Below, one piece after another: positions 11,505-23,724 of a stretch of DNA of 64,000 nt. A program made the translations under genes and the position numbers. Within the stretch, counting starts at the first letter, position 1, and every line of letters starts with the position of its first letter. The notes below the pieces were generated by a model, which saw nothing but the letters and a program-made list of their open reading frames with translations, did no database searches and was not told the origin of the DNA. The stretch is from Synaphobranchus kaupii (lineage: Eukaryota > Chordata > Actinopteri > Anguilliformes > Synaphobranchidae), in NCBI GenBank assembly GCA_029718625.1, contig CM056389.1:6260014-6324013 (forward strand). The letters are read 5' to 3'.

Positions 11505-11660
11505 AGGCTGTGTCCAAATCAGAGCCCTATCTACTGCGTCCTGTCTCCTGTGTACAGTGCACTGTGTCTGAATCAGAGCCCTATCTACTGCACCCTGTCT
11601 CCTACATACAGTGCACTGTGTCTGAATCAGAGCCCTATCTACTGCACAGGCACGTGCAGA
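11505..11660. repeat. 54-bp satellite, three units, copy A
   Basis: Three units of a 54-bp repeat beginning with the terminal-repeat-like word GGCTGTGTCCAAATCAG. The unit matches the left end of the DNA transposon at 4,006. Copy B carries about 21 units at 62,862-64,000. The unit is 18 codons, so it is open in one frame, but nothing suggests it is translated. Confidence 0.85.
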
Positions 11661-11986
11661 GGGGAGGGGCTCTGGGTGCAAGTAGCTGTTTCAAATAAAA
11701 AATGACATCACTGTTATTCAAAACATGAATAACCGTTCTGAATAAATAAAGACAAGCCGAAAATACACAAAGAGACGCGTGAGCATACTCTGAGTTCCCC
11801 TTCATATTCATATTCATTTTCATAGGAGATTCATATTGGTTTTTGAAGGCCAAACTAGGTTAGGCTACTTGCCCCCAGTGCATTGAAACCCAATGAGAAA
11901 CTGCGGTTAAGGTAGCCAAAATTCTGGGATTGCAACTGTGGTTGGAACAAAAACCAGCGTACACAGGGACCAAGGTTGGGCTAACA

Positions 11987-12472
11987 CAGGGGTGGGCAAC
12001 TCCAGTCCTGGAGGGCCGGTGTATATGCAGGTTTAACTCCAGTCCTGGAGGGCCGGTGTATATGCAGGTTTAACTCCAGTCCTGGAGGGCCGGTGTATAT
12101 GCAGGTTTAACTCCAGTCCTGGAGGGCCGGTGTATATGCAGGTTTAACTCCAGTCCTGGAGGGCCGGTGTATATGCAGGTTTAACTCCAGTCCTGGAGGG
12201 CCGGTGTATATACAGGTTTTTGCTGCCACCACTTACCCTGCCTCAATCAGCTAATTAGTCATACACAACAACACATATTCACTCACAGATTAGACCACAA
12301 TAAAACACTAAAATGCATACAGGCACAAGAATATTCATCAGCTGCTGTTCATATCGCAGAATGTAGCAAAAAAAAACGTAAATGATTTGGCTAATTAAAT
12401 AATTAAGGGCAGAAGTTAGTCTGAAATCCAGACGCAGATACGGCCCTCCAGGACTGGAGTTGCGCACCCCTG
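11987..12472. mobile_element. hAT-like MITE with 8-bp target duplication
   Basis: The left end starts CAGGGGTGGGCAACTCC, and the right end is its near-perfect inverse (CTCCAGGACTGGAG...CACCCCTG). It is flanked by GGCTAACA on the left and GGCAAACA on the right, an 8-base target duplication with one change, as hAT elements make. No transposase. Part of the left terminal repeat is expanded into six tandem units. Confidence 0.85.
12001..12215. repeat. 37-bp minisatellite inside the hAT MITE terminal repeat
   Basis: About six units of a 37-bp repeat whose core (CCAGTCCTGGAGGGCC) is the terminal inverted repeat of the surrounding MITE. Units are almost identical, so the expansion is recent. Confidence 0.9.
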
Positions 12473-12679
12473 GGCAAACACATAGGCTTGCGAATTTTAA
12501 CTTTAGTCAGTCGACTCAAACTTGCATTTGACACGGTTTAGGTACGTTTTCATTATTTAGATCATTGTAATATGATAATGACGAGCTATTTCCCTCCTGA
12601 TGTAATAAAGTGAATAAGGCTTGTATTTGACCTCATATTATTAACATCACACTCATGATGATGGGGGAGAGAGGAGTGA

Positions 12680-13695
12680 GACTGTAGCAGCTTAACTGAG
12701 CCTCTGAGCCACAGCAGCTAGCAGTAATGGAGACAGTAGAGAGAGGCAGTGAGGCAGGCTGTAGCAGCTTAACTGAGCCTCTGAGCCACAGCAGCTAGCA
12801 GTAATGGAGACAGTAGAGAGAGACAGTGAGGCTGTAGCAGCTTAACTGAGCCTCTGAGCCACAGCAGCTAGCAGTAATGGAGACAGTAGAGAGAGGCAGT
12901 GAGGCTGTAGCAGCTTAACTGAGCCTCTGAGCCACAGCAGCTAGCAGTAATGGAGACAGTAGAGAGAGGCAGTGAGGCTGTAGCAGCTTCTCTGAGCCAC
13001 AGCAGCTAGCAGTAATGGAGACAGTAGAGAGAGGCAGTGAGGCTGTAGCAGCTTAACTGAGCCTCTGAGCCACAGCAGCTAGCAGTAATGGAGACAGTAG
13101 AGAGAGGCAGTGAGGCTGTAGCAGCTTAACTGAGCCTCTGAGCCACAGCAGCTAGCAGTAATGGAGACAGTAGAGAGAGGCAGTGAGGCTGTAGCAGCTT
13201 AACTGAGCCTCTGAGCCACAGCAGCTAGCAGTAATGGAGACAGTAGAGAGAGGCAGTGAGGCTGTAGCAGCTTAACTGAGCCTCTGAGCCACAGCAGCTA
13301 GCAGTAATGGAGACAGTAGAGAGAGGCAGTGAGGCTGTAGCAGCTTAACTGAGCCTCTGAGCCACAGCAGCTAGCAGTAATGGAGACAGTAGAGAGAGGC
13401 AGTGAGACTGTAGCAGCTTAACTGAGCCTCTGAGCCACAGCAGGTAGCAGTAATGGTGACAGTAGAGAGAGGCAGTGCGACAGGCTGTAGCAGCTTAACT
13501 GAGCCTCTGAGCCACAGCAGCTAGCAGTAATGGAGACAGTAGAGAGAGGCAGTGAGACTGTAGCAGCTTAACTGAGCCTCTGAGCCACAGCAGCTAGCAG
13601 TAATGGAGACAGTAGAGAGAGGCAGTGAGGCTGTAGCAGCTTAACTGAGCCTCTGAGCCACAGCAGCTAGCAGTAATGGTGACAGTAGAGGCAGT
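12680..13695. repeat. 73-bp minisatellite, about 14 units
   Basis: Unit contains GCTGTAGCAGCTTAACTGAG and AGCAGTAATGGAGACAGTAG. Units are nearly identical. One unit near 12,980 lacks the word TAACTGAGCC, and some carry small insertions (GAGGCAG). Its origin is not recognised and it is unrelated to the 73-bp LINE repeat at 2,390. Confidence 0.9.
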
Positions 13696-13984
13696 AAAAT
13701 GAGTAGGCTACATCTGAACCATGATATACATGTAAATAGCTATATGATGTTTTTTCTCAGTTAGAAACAGAATAATATCTAATATATGGATCCAGCTACA
13801 TTAAAGAAAGGGAGGGAGGGAAATTAGCAAGAGCACAAATGAAATATTCTTTTTAAAGATTTTTTTTTTTGCAGTATTGTTAGCTTGTTTGGAGTGCTTT
13901 TGTTTATAATTTATTAACAAGCAGATTAATAAATATTGTTCTTAAAAGGCACGAGAAATTAGCATTTTTAAGTGCTGTTTTTTC

Positions 13985-14640
13985 AAAGATTTTCTTCCCA
14001 GGGGGGCAGACCCCATGACACTTATCGTAAAGAGTAGGGGTTTCCCCGGTGTCCTGGCTAAATTCCCAACCTGGTTCTGACCCTGGCCTACACTGCAGCC
14101 AATAGGACAGGCCCCGCCTACCTGCGGGACTTAATCCAGAACTATGTTCCTGCTCGACCACTTCGCTCTTCTACAGCAGGGCGACTGGCACTTCCCCCCC
14201 TCCGTGTCAAAGGCTCTCGCTTGTCCCGACTGCGGAGTTTTTCCACCTTAGCTCCTCAGTGGTGGAATGAACTTCCCATTCCCCTACGTTCTACTCCAAC
14301 CCTGCCTGCATTCCGTCGAGGCCTGAAGACACACCTCTTCAGACTCCACCTTGACTGATATTCTAACCTAGGAATATCAGTTCCCTGTGTTTACTACTTC
14401 CCTGTGTTTTTCCTGTCTGTCTGTTATGGTTTATTATAGTATTTAGAATAGAAGTGTAGTATAGCTGATTTACCCACAGCTTACTGTGAACTACAGTCAA
14501 CGTTCATTACTAGGGATAGCTGCTACATTATGGGAAGGATGTGCTTTGTCTTGTCTTCTGTAGTGATCTTGATGATGTCTCTGTATGCACTTATTGTACG
14601 TCGCTTTGGATGAAAGCGTCTGCTAAATGAATGTAATGTA
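13985..14640 (+). mobile_element. L2-type LINE 3' end fragment
   Basis: From about 14,117 it reads AYLRDLIQNYVP, RSSTAGRLALPPLR, LRSFSTLAPQWWNELP and FRRGLKTHLFRLHLD followed by a stop: the conserved C-terminal end of fish L2-type LINE ORF2. A 3' untranslated region follows, ending TCGCTTTGGATGAAAGCGTC and a (TGTAA)n-like tail at 14,625-14,645. The tail is shared with the SINE at 24,271. Confidence 0.75.
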
Positions 14641-14846
14641 ATGTGATGGTTTTTGACGCTTTTTTCCCTTGCGGTCGTTTTCCTCGTTCGCCACACGTGT
14701 GCGTGGTTGCCTGAGAGCTACACAAGCCTCCATTTCCTTCGTTTGGGGCTTCTGAATTATTTTCACTGTTTTGTACTGTTTGGGTTTCAGTGTTTGTTTG
14801 GGTGTGTTCTTTGTTCTGTTGTGCGACTCGCCTTTCTCCTCACAGG

Positions 14847-17155
14847 GCGTATGCACTGGTATGTGTATCCTGACTGTGCTTATGCACTGGTATGTGTATC
14901 CTGACTGGGTTTATGCACTGGTATGTGTATCCTGACTGGGTTTATGCACTGGTATGTGTATCCTGACTGGGTTTATGCACTGGTATGTGTATCCATACTG
15001 GGCTTATGCACTGGTATGTGTATCCTGACTGGGTTTATGCACTGGTATGTGTATCCATACTGGGCTTATGCACTGGTATGTGTATTCATACTGGGCTTAT
15101 GCACTGGTATGTGTATCCAGGCTGGGCGTATGCACTGGTATGTGTATCCAGACTGGGTTTATGCACTAGTATGCGTATCCATACTGGGCTTATGCATTGG
15201 TATGTGTATTCATACTGGGCTTATTCACTGGAATGTGTATCCAGACTGGGCGTTTGCACTGGTATGTGTAACCAGACTGGGCTTATGCACTGGTATGTGT
15301 CTTCATACTGGGCTTATGCACTGGTATGTGTCTTCATACTGGGCTTATGCACTGGTATGTGTATCCAGACTGGGTGTATGCACTGGTATGTGTATCCAGA
15401 CTGGGCGTATGCACTGGTATGTGTATCCAGACTGGGCGTTTGCACTGGTATGTGTATCCGGACTGTGCTTATGCACTGGTATGTGTATTCATCCTGGGCT
15501 TATGCACTGGTATGTGTATCCAGACTGGGCTTATGCACTGGTATGTGTATCCAGACTGGGCGTATGGACTGGTATGTGTATTCATACTGCGCTTATGCAC
15601 TGGCATGTCTATCCAGACTGGGCGTATGCACTGGTATGTGTATCCAGACTGGGCTTATGCACTGGTATGTGTATTCATACTGGGCTTATGCACTGGTATG
15701 TCTATACAGACTGGGCGTATGCACTGGTATGTGTATCCTGACTGGGTTTATGCACTGGTATGTGTATTCATACTGGGCTTATGCACTAGTATGCGTATCC
15801 ATACTGGGCTTATGCACTGGTATGTGTATTCATACTGGGCTTATGCACTGGTATGTGTATCCAGGCTGGGCGTATGCACTGGTATGTGTATCCAGACTGG
15901 GTTTATGCACTAGTATGCGTATCCATACTGGGCTTATGCATTGGTATGTGTATTCATACTGGGCTTATTCACTGGAATGTGTATCCAGACTGGGCGTTTG
16001 CAATGGTATGTGTAACCAGACTGGGCTTATGCACTGGTATGTGTCTTCATACTGGGCTTATGCACTGGTATGTGTCTTCATACTGGGCTTATGCACTGGT
16101 ATGTGTATCCAGACTGGGTGTATGCACTGGTATGTGTATCCAGACTGGGCGTATGCACTGGTATGTGTATCCAGACTGGGCGTTTGCACTGGTATGTGTA
16201 TCCGGACTGTGCTTATGCACTGGTATGTGTATTCATCCTGGGCTTATGCACTGGTATGTGTATCCAGACTGGGCTTATGCACTGGTATGTGTATCCAGAC
16301 TGGGCGTATGCACTGGTATGTGTATTCATACTGGGCTTATGCACTGGTATGTGTATCCAGACTGGGCGTATGCACTGGTATGTGTATTTATACTGGGCTT
16401 ATGCACTAGTATGTCTATCCAGACAGGGCGTATGCACTGGTATGTGCATCTAGACTGGGCTTATGCACTGGTATGTGCATCCAGACTGGGCTTATGCACT
16501 GGTATGTGTATCCAGACTGGGCTTATGCACTGGTATGTATGTCCAGACTGGGCGTATGCACTGGTATGTATATCCAGACTGGGTGTATGCACTGGTATGT
16601 CTGTCCAGACTGGTCTTATGCACTAGTATGTGTATCCAGACTGGGCTTATGCACTGGTATGTGTATCCAGACTGGGATTATGCACTGGTATGTGTATCCC
16701 GACTGGGCGTATGCACTGGTATATGTATTCAGACTGGGCGTATGCACTGGTATGTCTATCCAGACTGGGCCTATGCACTGGTATGTGTATCCAGACTGGG
16801 TTTATGCACTGGTATGTGTATCCATACTGGGCGTATGCACTGGTATGTGTATCCAGACTGGGCGTATGCACTGGTATGTGTATCCATACTGGGCTTATGC
16901 ACTGGTATGTGTATCCATACTGGGCTTATGCGCTGGTATGTGTATCCATACTGGGCTTATGCACTGGTATGTGTATCCAGACTGGGCGTATGCACTGGTA
17001 TGTGTATCCATACTGGGCTTATGCACTGGTATGTGTATCCATACTGGGCTTATGCGCTGGTATGTGTATCCATACTGGGCTTATGCGCTGGTATGTGTAT
17101 CCAGACTGGGCGTATGCACTGGTATGTGTATCCAGACTGGGCGTATGCACTGGGT
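14847..17155. repeat. 31-bp minisatellite derived from an SLC6 exon, about 74 units
   Basis: Starts right after a good acceptor (TTTCTCCTCACAG at 14,834-14,846) and ends by running into the unique SLC6-like exon at 17,123. Each unit matches the exon bases coding YVYPDWAYALG. Because 31 is one more than a multiple of three, the array is open in long stretches of all three forward frames, giving 200-474-codon frames that are not proteins. A block from about 15,060 to 15,580 is repeated 744 bases (24 units) later. Confidence 0.9.
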
Positions 17156-17239
17156 TGGATAATGGCACTCTCCTCCATTCTGCTTGTCCTGTTTGTGGGG
17201 ATTCTAATGGTCTGCACTGGCAGTGGCAGCATTAAGCAG
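17123..17239 (+). CDS. SLC6-type transporter exon (transmembrane helix 12), orphan
   Basis: Reads YVYPDWAYALGWIMALSS, then a hydrophobic stretch (ILLVLFVGILMVC), TGSGSIKQ and the donor CAG|GTGAGA at 17,240, phase 0. SLC6 sodium-coupled neurotransmitter transporters have a YPxWAxxLGWxxALSS entry into helix 12 and a GSLKQ-like word before the last intron, so this fits a penultimate SLC6 exon. The reading frame is interrupted upstream inside the array (stops at 15,911 and 16,451), and no other SLC6 exon is visible on either side. It is probably a pseudogene or a gene whose exon can only be entered from an acceptor within the array. The subtype is not assigned. Confidence 0.55.
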
Positions 17240-18035
17240 GTGAGACCAGCACACCCAGACATACAGAACTGAACCAGTGCTCAAGATGAGGGCACATTGA
17301 ACCACAATAGCTGGATATTACCCACACTGAACACATCATTGACCAGTCAAACTATAATAAGTTACTTACATACAGAAGAGATTGTATTGGCAGGTTGGAC
17401 TTCTACACAAACTCTACCATTAGTTTAAACTTAGGTTACTTTAATAGTTTAATATTTTCACTTATATTTTAGATTTAAGGAGATTCATAAGTTCTACCTA
17501 CAAAGCTCAACACAAAGCTTTCCTCTCAGACTTCTCTAGTGTTATTTCTGCTAATGTCTCCTCTTTCCAGTCTAAAATGCAAGCCAACCTAAATTAATGT
17601 AATGTAACATACAGGGCAAGTGGTCATTTTTAACAGCTGGTTGGGTGAGCTGTTTGTCAGTGCCCTTAATCTTTGTTTGGTATGAAAACTAATTTAAATA
17701 GTTAAAAGAACTGTAAATGTAAAACTAAATGTAAGAAAGTATTTTCATTGGATTACTATAATAATATTTGCAGTTTCATGAAGATATTGTGTTCCTTTCC
17801 CAATCATATTCATTTATTACTATCAAATTATAAACAAGTTTTAGATTTTGTGTAAAATGTGTGCTTTTCTGAATAAACATACTCAATTTGCACCTTATTT
17901 TCTAAAGAAAAATGGAAAATACAAATATTCAGTTTCAATTTTTAAGTATTGATGGTCCCATCTAAGTCTTAAACATATTATTGATACTTGATATGACAAA
18001 ATTATGATTTAAAAAAACTGAGATAAAAGGGTGGA
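17240..18035. other. Non-coding, AT-rich
   Basis: Follows the SLC6-type donor, so formally intronic. No second SLC6 exon or other gene was recognised. Confidence 0.6.
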
Positions 18036-21000
18036 CCAAAGCATGACAGGGTGGGCAGCTAGGACAGGGCAGGGAAAGCATGACAGGGTGGGCAGCTAGG
18101 ACAGGGCAGGGAAAGCATGACAGGGTGGACAGCTAGGACAGGGCAGGGAAAGCATGACAGGGTGGACAGCTAGGACAGGGCAGGGAAAGCATGACAGGGT
18201 GGACAGCTAGGACAGGGCAGGGAAAGCATGACAGGGTGGACAGCTAGGCCAGGGCAGGGAAAGCATGACAGGGTGGGCAGCTAGGACAGGGCAGGGAAAG
18301 CATGACAGGGTGGGCAGCTAGGACAGGGCAGGGAAAGCATGACAGGGTGGACAGCTAGGACAGGGCAGGGAAAGCATGACAGGGTGGACAGCTAGGACAG
18401 GGCAGGGAAAGCATGACAGGGTGGGCAGCTAGGACAGGGCAGGGAAAGCATGACAGGGTGGACAGCTAGGACAGGGCAGGGAAAGCATGACAGGGTGGAC
18501 AGCTAGGACAGGGCAGGGAAAGCATGACAGGGTGGACAGCTAGGACAGGGCAGGGAAAGCATGACAGGGTGGGCAGCTAGGCCAGGGCAGGGAAAGCATG
18601 ACAGGGTGGGCAGCTAGGACAGGGCAGGGAAAGCATGACAGGGTGGGCAGCTAGGACAGGGCAGGGAAAGCATGACAGGGTGGACAGCTAGGACAGGGCA
18701 GGGAAAGCATGACAGGGTGGGCAGCTAGGACAGGGCAGGGAAAGCATGACAGGGTGGGCAGCTAGGACAGGGCAGGGAAAGCATGACAGGGTGGGCAGCT
18801 AGGACAGGGCAGGGAAAGCATGACAGGGTGGGCAGCTAGGACAGGGCAGGGAAAGCATGACAGGGTGGACAGCTAGGCCAGGGCAGGGAAAGCATGACAG
18901 GGTGGGCAGCTAGGACAGGGCAGGGAAAGCATGACAGGGTGGACAGCTAGGACAGGGCAGGGAAAGCATGACAGGGTGGACAGCTAGGACAGGGCAGGGA
19001 AAGCATGACAGGGTGGGCAGCTAGGACAGGGCAGGGAAAGCATGACAGGGTGGGCAGCTAGGACAGGGCAGGGAAAGCATGACAGGATGGACAGCTAGGA
19101 CAGGGCAGGGAAAGCATGACAGGGTGGACAGCTAGGACAGGGCAGGGAAAGCATGACAGGGTGGACAGCTAGGACAGGGCAGGGAAAGCATGACAGGGTG
19201 GGCAGCTAGGACAGGGCAGGGAAAGCATGACAGGGTGGACAGCTAGGACAGGGCAGGGAAAGCATGACAGGATGGACAGCTAGGACAGGGCAGGGAAAGC
19301 ATGACAGGGTGGGCAGCTAGGACAGGGCAGGGAAAGCATGACAGGGTGGACAGCTAGGACAGGGCAGGGAAAGCATGACAGGGTGGGCAGCTAGGACAGG
19401 GCAGGGAAAGCATGACAGGGTGGGCAGCTAGGACAGGGCAGGGAAAGCATGACAGGGTTGGCAGCTAGGACAGGGCAGGGAAAGCATGACAGGGTGGGCA
19501 GCTAGGACAGGGCAGGGAAAGCATGACAGGGTGGGCAGCTAGGACAGGGCAGGGAAAGCATGACAGGGTGGACAGCTAGGACAGGGCAGGGAAAGCATGA
19601 CAGGGTGGGCAGCTAGGACAGGGCAGGGAAAGCATGACAGGGTGGGCAGCTAGGACAGGGCAGGGAAAGCATGACAGGGTGGGCAGCTAGGACAGGGCAG
19701 GGAAAGCATGACAGGGTGGGCAGCTAGGACAGGGCAGGGAAAGCATGACAGGGTGGGCAGCTAGGACAGGGCAGGGAAAGCATGACAGGGTGGACAGCTA
19801 GGACAGGGCAGGGAAAGCATGACAGGGTGGGCAGCTAGGACAGGGCAGGGAAAGCATGACAGGGTGGGCAGCTAGGACAGGGCAGGGAAAGCATGACAGG
19901 GTGGGCAGCTAGGACAGGGCAGGGAAAGCATGACAGGGTGGGCAGCTAGGACAGGGCAGGGAAAGCATGACAGGGTGGACAGCTAGGACAGGGCAGGGCA
20001 GGGAAAGCATGACAGGGTGGGCAGCTAGGACAGGGCAGGGAAAGCATGACAGGGTGGGCAGCTAGGACAGGGCAGGGAAAGCATGACAGGGTGGGCAGCT
20101 AGGACAGGGCAGGGCAGGGAAAGCATGACAGGGTGGACAGCTAGGACAGGGCAGGGAAAGCATGACAGGGTGGGCAGCTAGGACAGGGCAGGGAAAGCAT
20201 GACAGGGTGGGCAGCTAGGACAGGGCAGGGAAAGCATGACAGGGTGGGCAGCTAGGACAGGGCAGGGAAAGCATGACAGGGTGGGCAGCTAGGACAGGGC
20301 AGGGAAAGCATGACAGGGTGGGCAGCTAGGACAGGGCAGGGAAAGCATGACAGGGTGGGCAGCTAGGATAGGGCAGGGAAAGCATGACAGGGTGGGCAGC
20401 TAGGACAGGGCAGGGAAAGCATGACAGGGTGGGCAGCTAGGACAGGGCAGGGAAAGCATGACAGGGTGGGCAGCTAGGACAGGACAGGGCAGGGAAAGCA
20501 TGACAGGGTGGGCAGCTAGGACAGGGCAGGGAAAGCATGACAGGGTGGGCAGCTAGGACAGGGCAGGGAAAGCATGACAGGGTGGGCAGCTAGGACAGGG
20601 CAGGGAAAGCATGACAGGGTGGACAGCTAGGACAGGGCAGGGAAAGCATGACAGGGTGGGCAGCTAGGACAGGGCAGGGAAAGCATGACAGGGTGGGCAG
20701 CTAGGACAGGGCAGGGAAAGCATGACAGGGTGGGCAGCTAGGACAGGGCAGGGAAAGCATGACAGGGTGGGCAGCTAGGACAGGGCAGGGAAAGCATGAC
20801 AGGGTGGGCAGCTAGGACAGGGCAGGGAAAGCATGACAGGGTGGACAGCTAGGACAGGGCAGGGAAAGCATGACAGGGTGGGCAGCTAGGACAGGGCAGG
20901 GAAAGCATGACAGGGTGGACAGCTAGGACAGGGCAGGGAAAGCATGACAGGGTTGGCAGCTAGGACAGGGCAGGGAAAGCATGACAGGGTGGACAGCTAG

Positions 21001-22051
21001 GACAGGGCAGGGAAAGCATGACAGGGTGGGCAGCTAGGACAGGGCAGGGAAAGCATGACAGGGTGGGCAGCTAGGACAGGGCAGGGAAAGCATGACAGGG
21101 TGGGCAGCTAGGACAGGGCAGGGAAAGCATGACAGGGTGGACAGCTAGGACAGGGCAGGGAAAGCATGACAGGGTTGGCAGCTAGGACAGGGCAGGGAAA
21201 GCATGACAGGGTGGACAGCTAGGACAGGGCAGGGAAAGCATGACAGGGTGGGCAGCTAGGACAGGGCAGGGAAAGCATGACAGGGTGGGCAGCTAGGACA
21301 GGGCAGGGAAAGCATGACAGGGTGGACAGCTAGGACAGGGCAGGGAAAGCATGACAGGGTGGACAGCTAGGCCAGGGCAGGGAAAGCATGACAGGGTGGG
21401 CAGCTAGGACAGGGCAGGGAAAGCATGACAGGGTGGGCAGCTAGGACAGGGCAGGGAAAGCATGACAGGGTGGGCAGCTAGGACAGGGCAGGGAAAGCAT
21501 GACAGGGTGGACAGCTAGGACAGGACAGGGAAAGCATGACAGGGTGGACAGCTAGGACAGGGCAGGGAAAGCATGACAGGGTGCACAGCTAGGACAGGGC
21601 AGGGAAAGCATGACAGGGTGGGCAGCTAGGACAGGGCAGGGAAAGCATGACAGGGTGGACAGCTAGGACAGGGCAGGGAAAGCATGACAGGGTGGGCAGC
21701 TAGGACAGGGCAGGGAAAGCATGACAGGGTGGACAGCTAGGACAGGGCAGGGAAAGCATGACAGGGTGGGCAGCTAGGACAGGGCAGGGAAAGCATGACA
21801 GGGTGGACAGCTAGGACAGGGCAGGGAAAGCATGACAGGGTGGACAGCTAGGACAGGGCAGGGAAAGCATGACAGGGTGCACAGCTAGGACAGGGCAGGG
21901 AAAGCATGACAGGGTGGGCAGCTAGGACAGGGCAGGGAAAGCATGACAGGGTGGGCAGCTAGGACAGGGCAGGGAAAGCATGACAGGGTGGGCAGCTAGG
22001 ACAGGGCAGGGAAAGCATGACAGGGTGGACAGCTAGGACAGGGCAGGGAAA
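18036..22051. repeat. G-rich 37-bp minisatellite, about 108 units
   Basis: Four kilobases of a 37-bp unit containing AAAGCATGACAGGGTGGGC and AGCTAGGACAGGGCAGGG. Two main variants alternate irregularly (GGTGGGCAG and GGTGGACAG), with rare forms GTTGGCAG, GTGCACAG and AGGCCAGGG. A few units gain five bases (near 19,995, 20,112 and 20,485). Each GGTGGGC unit has four G3 runs spaced 1, 11 and 2 bases. There is no open frame, because the unit carries CTAG with a stop. Confidence 0.95.
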
Positions 22052-22536
22052 CAGACAATGGCAAGACATTTATGTGATAACAATAACAGTTTATCAAACA
22101 CCTTTTATCAAAACGCATTGAACATACTTCAAAACATAAAATATAGCAATAAATGTATGAAGTCAATAACTTCTTGAAAGAAAACTGAACTGATGTCCAA
22201 ATAAAAATTGATATTTAACTTCTCAATCCAAATTTGTTATATTTTAACAACAACAAAAAAAGCTAGCATAATGGTGAGTATCTTTGATTTTATTACAAAA
22301 AATAAAATGGATTAAATGTATTATGAGGCCCATGTATTTAGGTTTTTAAAATCATAAAGCTTACTCATTAATAAGGACATCAGAATAGTTTATATTAAGG
22401 ACACGATAGGCACCCTATATTGATATTGACCCGGATAGTATATTTAAAAACATAGTTATATAGGGGCTAAGTTTGGCAGTCAACATTTCAATGAATAGTC
22501 TATCACTGTATTAACTATTTATTTTTCTATTTATAG
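22052..22536. other. Non-coding, AT-rich
   Basis: No gene is seen. The last bases (TTCTATTTATAG) form the acceptor of the following exon. Confidence 0.6.
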
Positions 22537-22785
22537 AGTTGGTTACCTCCTGGGTATGGGTACCATGTCTGCTCTTTTGAGGAGAGGCCAACAGACTTGG
22601 TCTTGGACCACAGAGGTTTTGAGGCCTCTTTTCGAATGGCCATCACAGGGGTTGGGCAACTCAAAGATTGGCTACAGAAGCTTGCATATTCATCTGGAGT
22701 TACTTGGAGGGTTGCTGTGACCAAGCCGAGTAAGGCACAGCGTGTGCTTTTTAAGGTAAGGTCAGATCAGCTCGTCTCTCTCACT

Positions 22786-22818
<33 letters not shown>
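22786..22818. repeat. (CA)n microsatellite
   Basis: CA dinucleotide run in the first intron of the MULE-like gene. Confidence 0.9.
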
Positions 22819-22820
<2 letters not shown>

Positions 22821-23531
22821 GGAATGAGCTTGAAAAAATCTGATAAATAAACTCAAAATGTATATACTGCATATATACTTTTATTAGGCTCATTACAGGT
22901 GCCAGCATAATGTGGTTGTCAGGTCCCAAACCGCTAACGACAGACGACTTTCCAAGAACACCTGCTGCTCAGCGAAGATGGTCTGCACCCTGGTGACGAC
23001 TGTGGACAAGAGGGGAGGATTGAGCAGGTGGGTCAGCAATTCACATGTTGAGTTAAACCTCGTTATCCCTTTTTTCTCTAACTCAGCTTAACAATTTTGT
23101 GTGTGGTTGGTTTCAGGAGCAAAGACCCCCATGTTCCCACATATCCAGCTTCTGTGCGTGTGTACAATGTACACAACCACAACATCTCTGTGGCAGAAGC
23201 CCTGAGGCACAGGGATGTGGGGGCCAAAGCCATAGAGACCCTGACCCAGCTGTTTGAGATTGGACACAACCCTACATCTGCCCTAGCTGTTCTGAAGAGT
23301 GACCTGTTGGTTGAGCATGGGGACAAATATGTCTATGTCTCAGCCAACCGTGCCCTCTGCCCAGACCTCCACTTCTGCTACAGGTATGTGAAAAATATGA
23401 CTTTGAAAGACCCTAAAATTAACTAGCCATAATACCTAGTCAGATTATGGTTAATGGTTATGGTTAATGTAGTATAACTGTAGTATAAAGGTGGGCTAAA
23501 GGTTGGAAATAGATAAGGGCATGGTTTACAG

Positions 23532-23724
23532 TAGTGGTCCCCAACCCTGTTCCTGGAGATCTACCGTCCTGTAGGTTTTCATTTCAACCCTAATCTGGCA
23601 CACTAGATTCTACTAATTAGCAGCTCAACAAGATCTCTAGCTGTTGAATGAGGTGTGCTTTGTTAGGGTTGGAGTGAAAACCTACAGGACGGTAGATCTC
23701 CAGGAACAAGGTTGGGGACCACTG
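23532..23724. mobile_element. hAT-like MITE with perfect 8-bp target duplication
   Basis: Ends TAGTGGTCCCCAACC and GGTTGGGGACCACTG are inverted. The target duplication GTTTACAG is perfect on both sides (23,524-23,531 and 23,725-23,732). The interior is also largely palindromic (AGATCTACCGTCCTG and its inverse). It sits in an intron of the MULE-like gene. Confidence 0.9.

Larger units (their letters stand above)
1..11660. repeat. Segmental duplication, copy A (PARP14-like + LINE + GIMAP)
   Basis: The order PARP14-like exons, reverse-strand LINE, 61-bp minisatellite, non-coding block, GIMAP exon and 54-bp satellite is repeated with high similarity from 51,563. The offset is 51,562 bases at the PARP14-like exon, 51,440 at the GIMAP exon and 51,416 near 11,289, so the two copies have gained and lost only small net lengths. 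Copy A alone has the Tc1-like insertion at 6,106-7,659 and shorter minisatellites. The left edge lies before the window. The right edge is set where the 54-bp satellite stops matching. Confidence 0.9.

Noticed and set aside
14923..17272. Long forward frames (up to 474 codons) rich in MHWYVYPDW
   Set aside because: They are three overlapping frames of one 31-bp tandem repeat. Only the final SLC6-like part has independent support.
18036..22051. Immunoglobulin switch region
   Set aside because: Only base composition is similar. No constant-region exon is near, and teleosts do not class-switch in the mammalian way.
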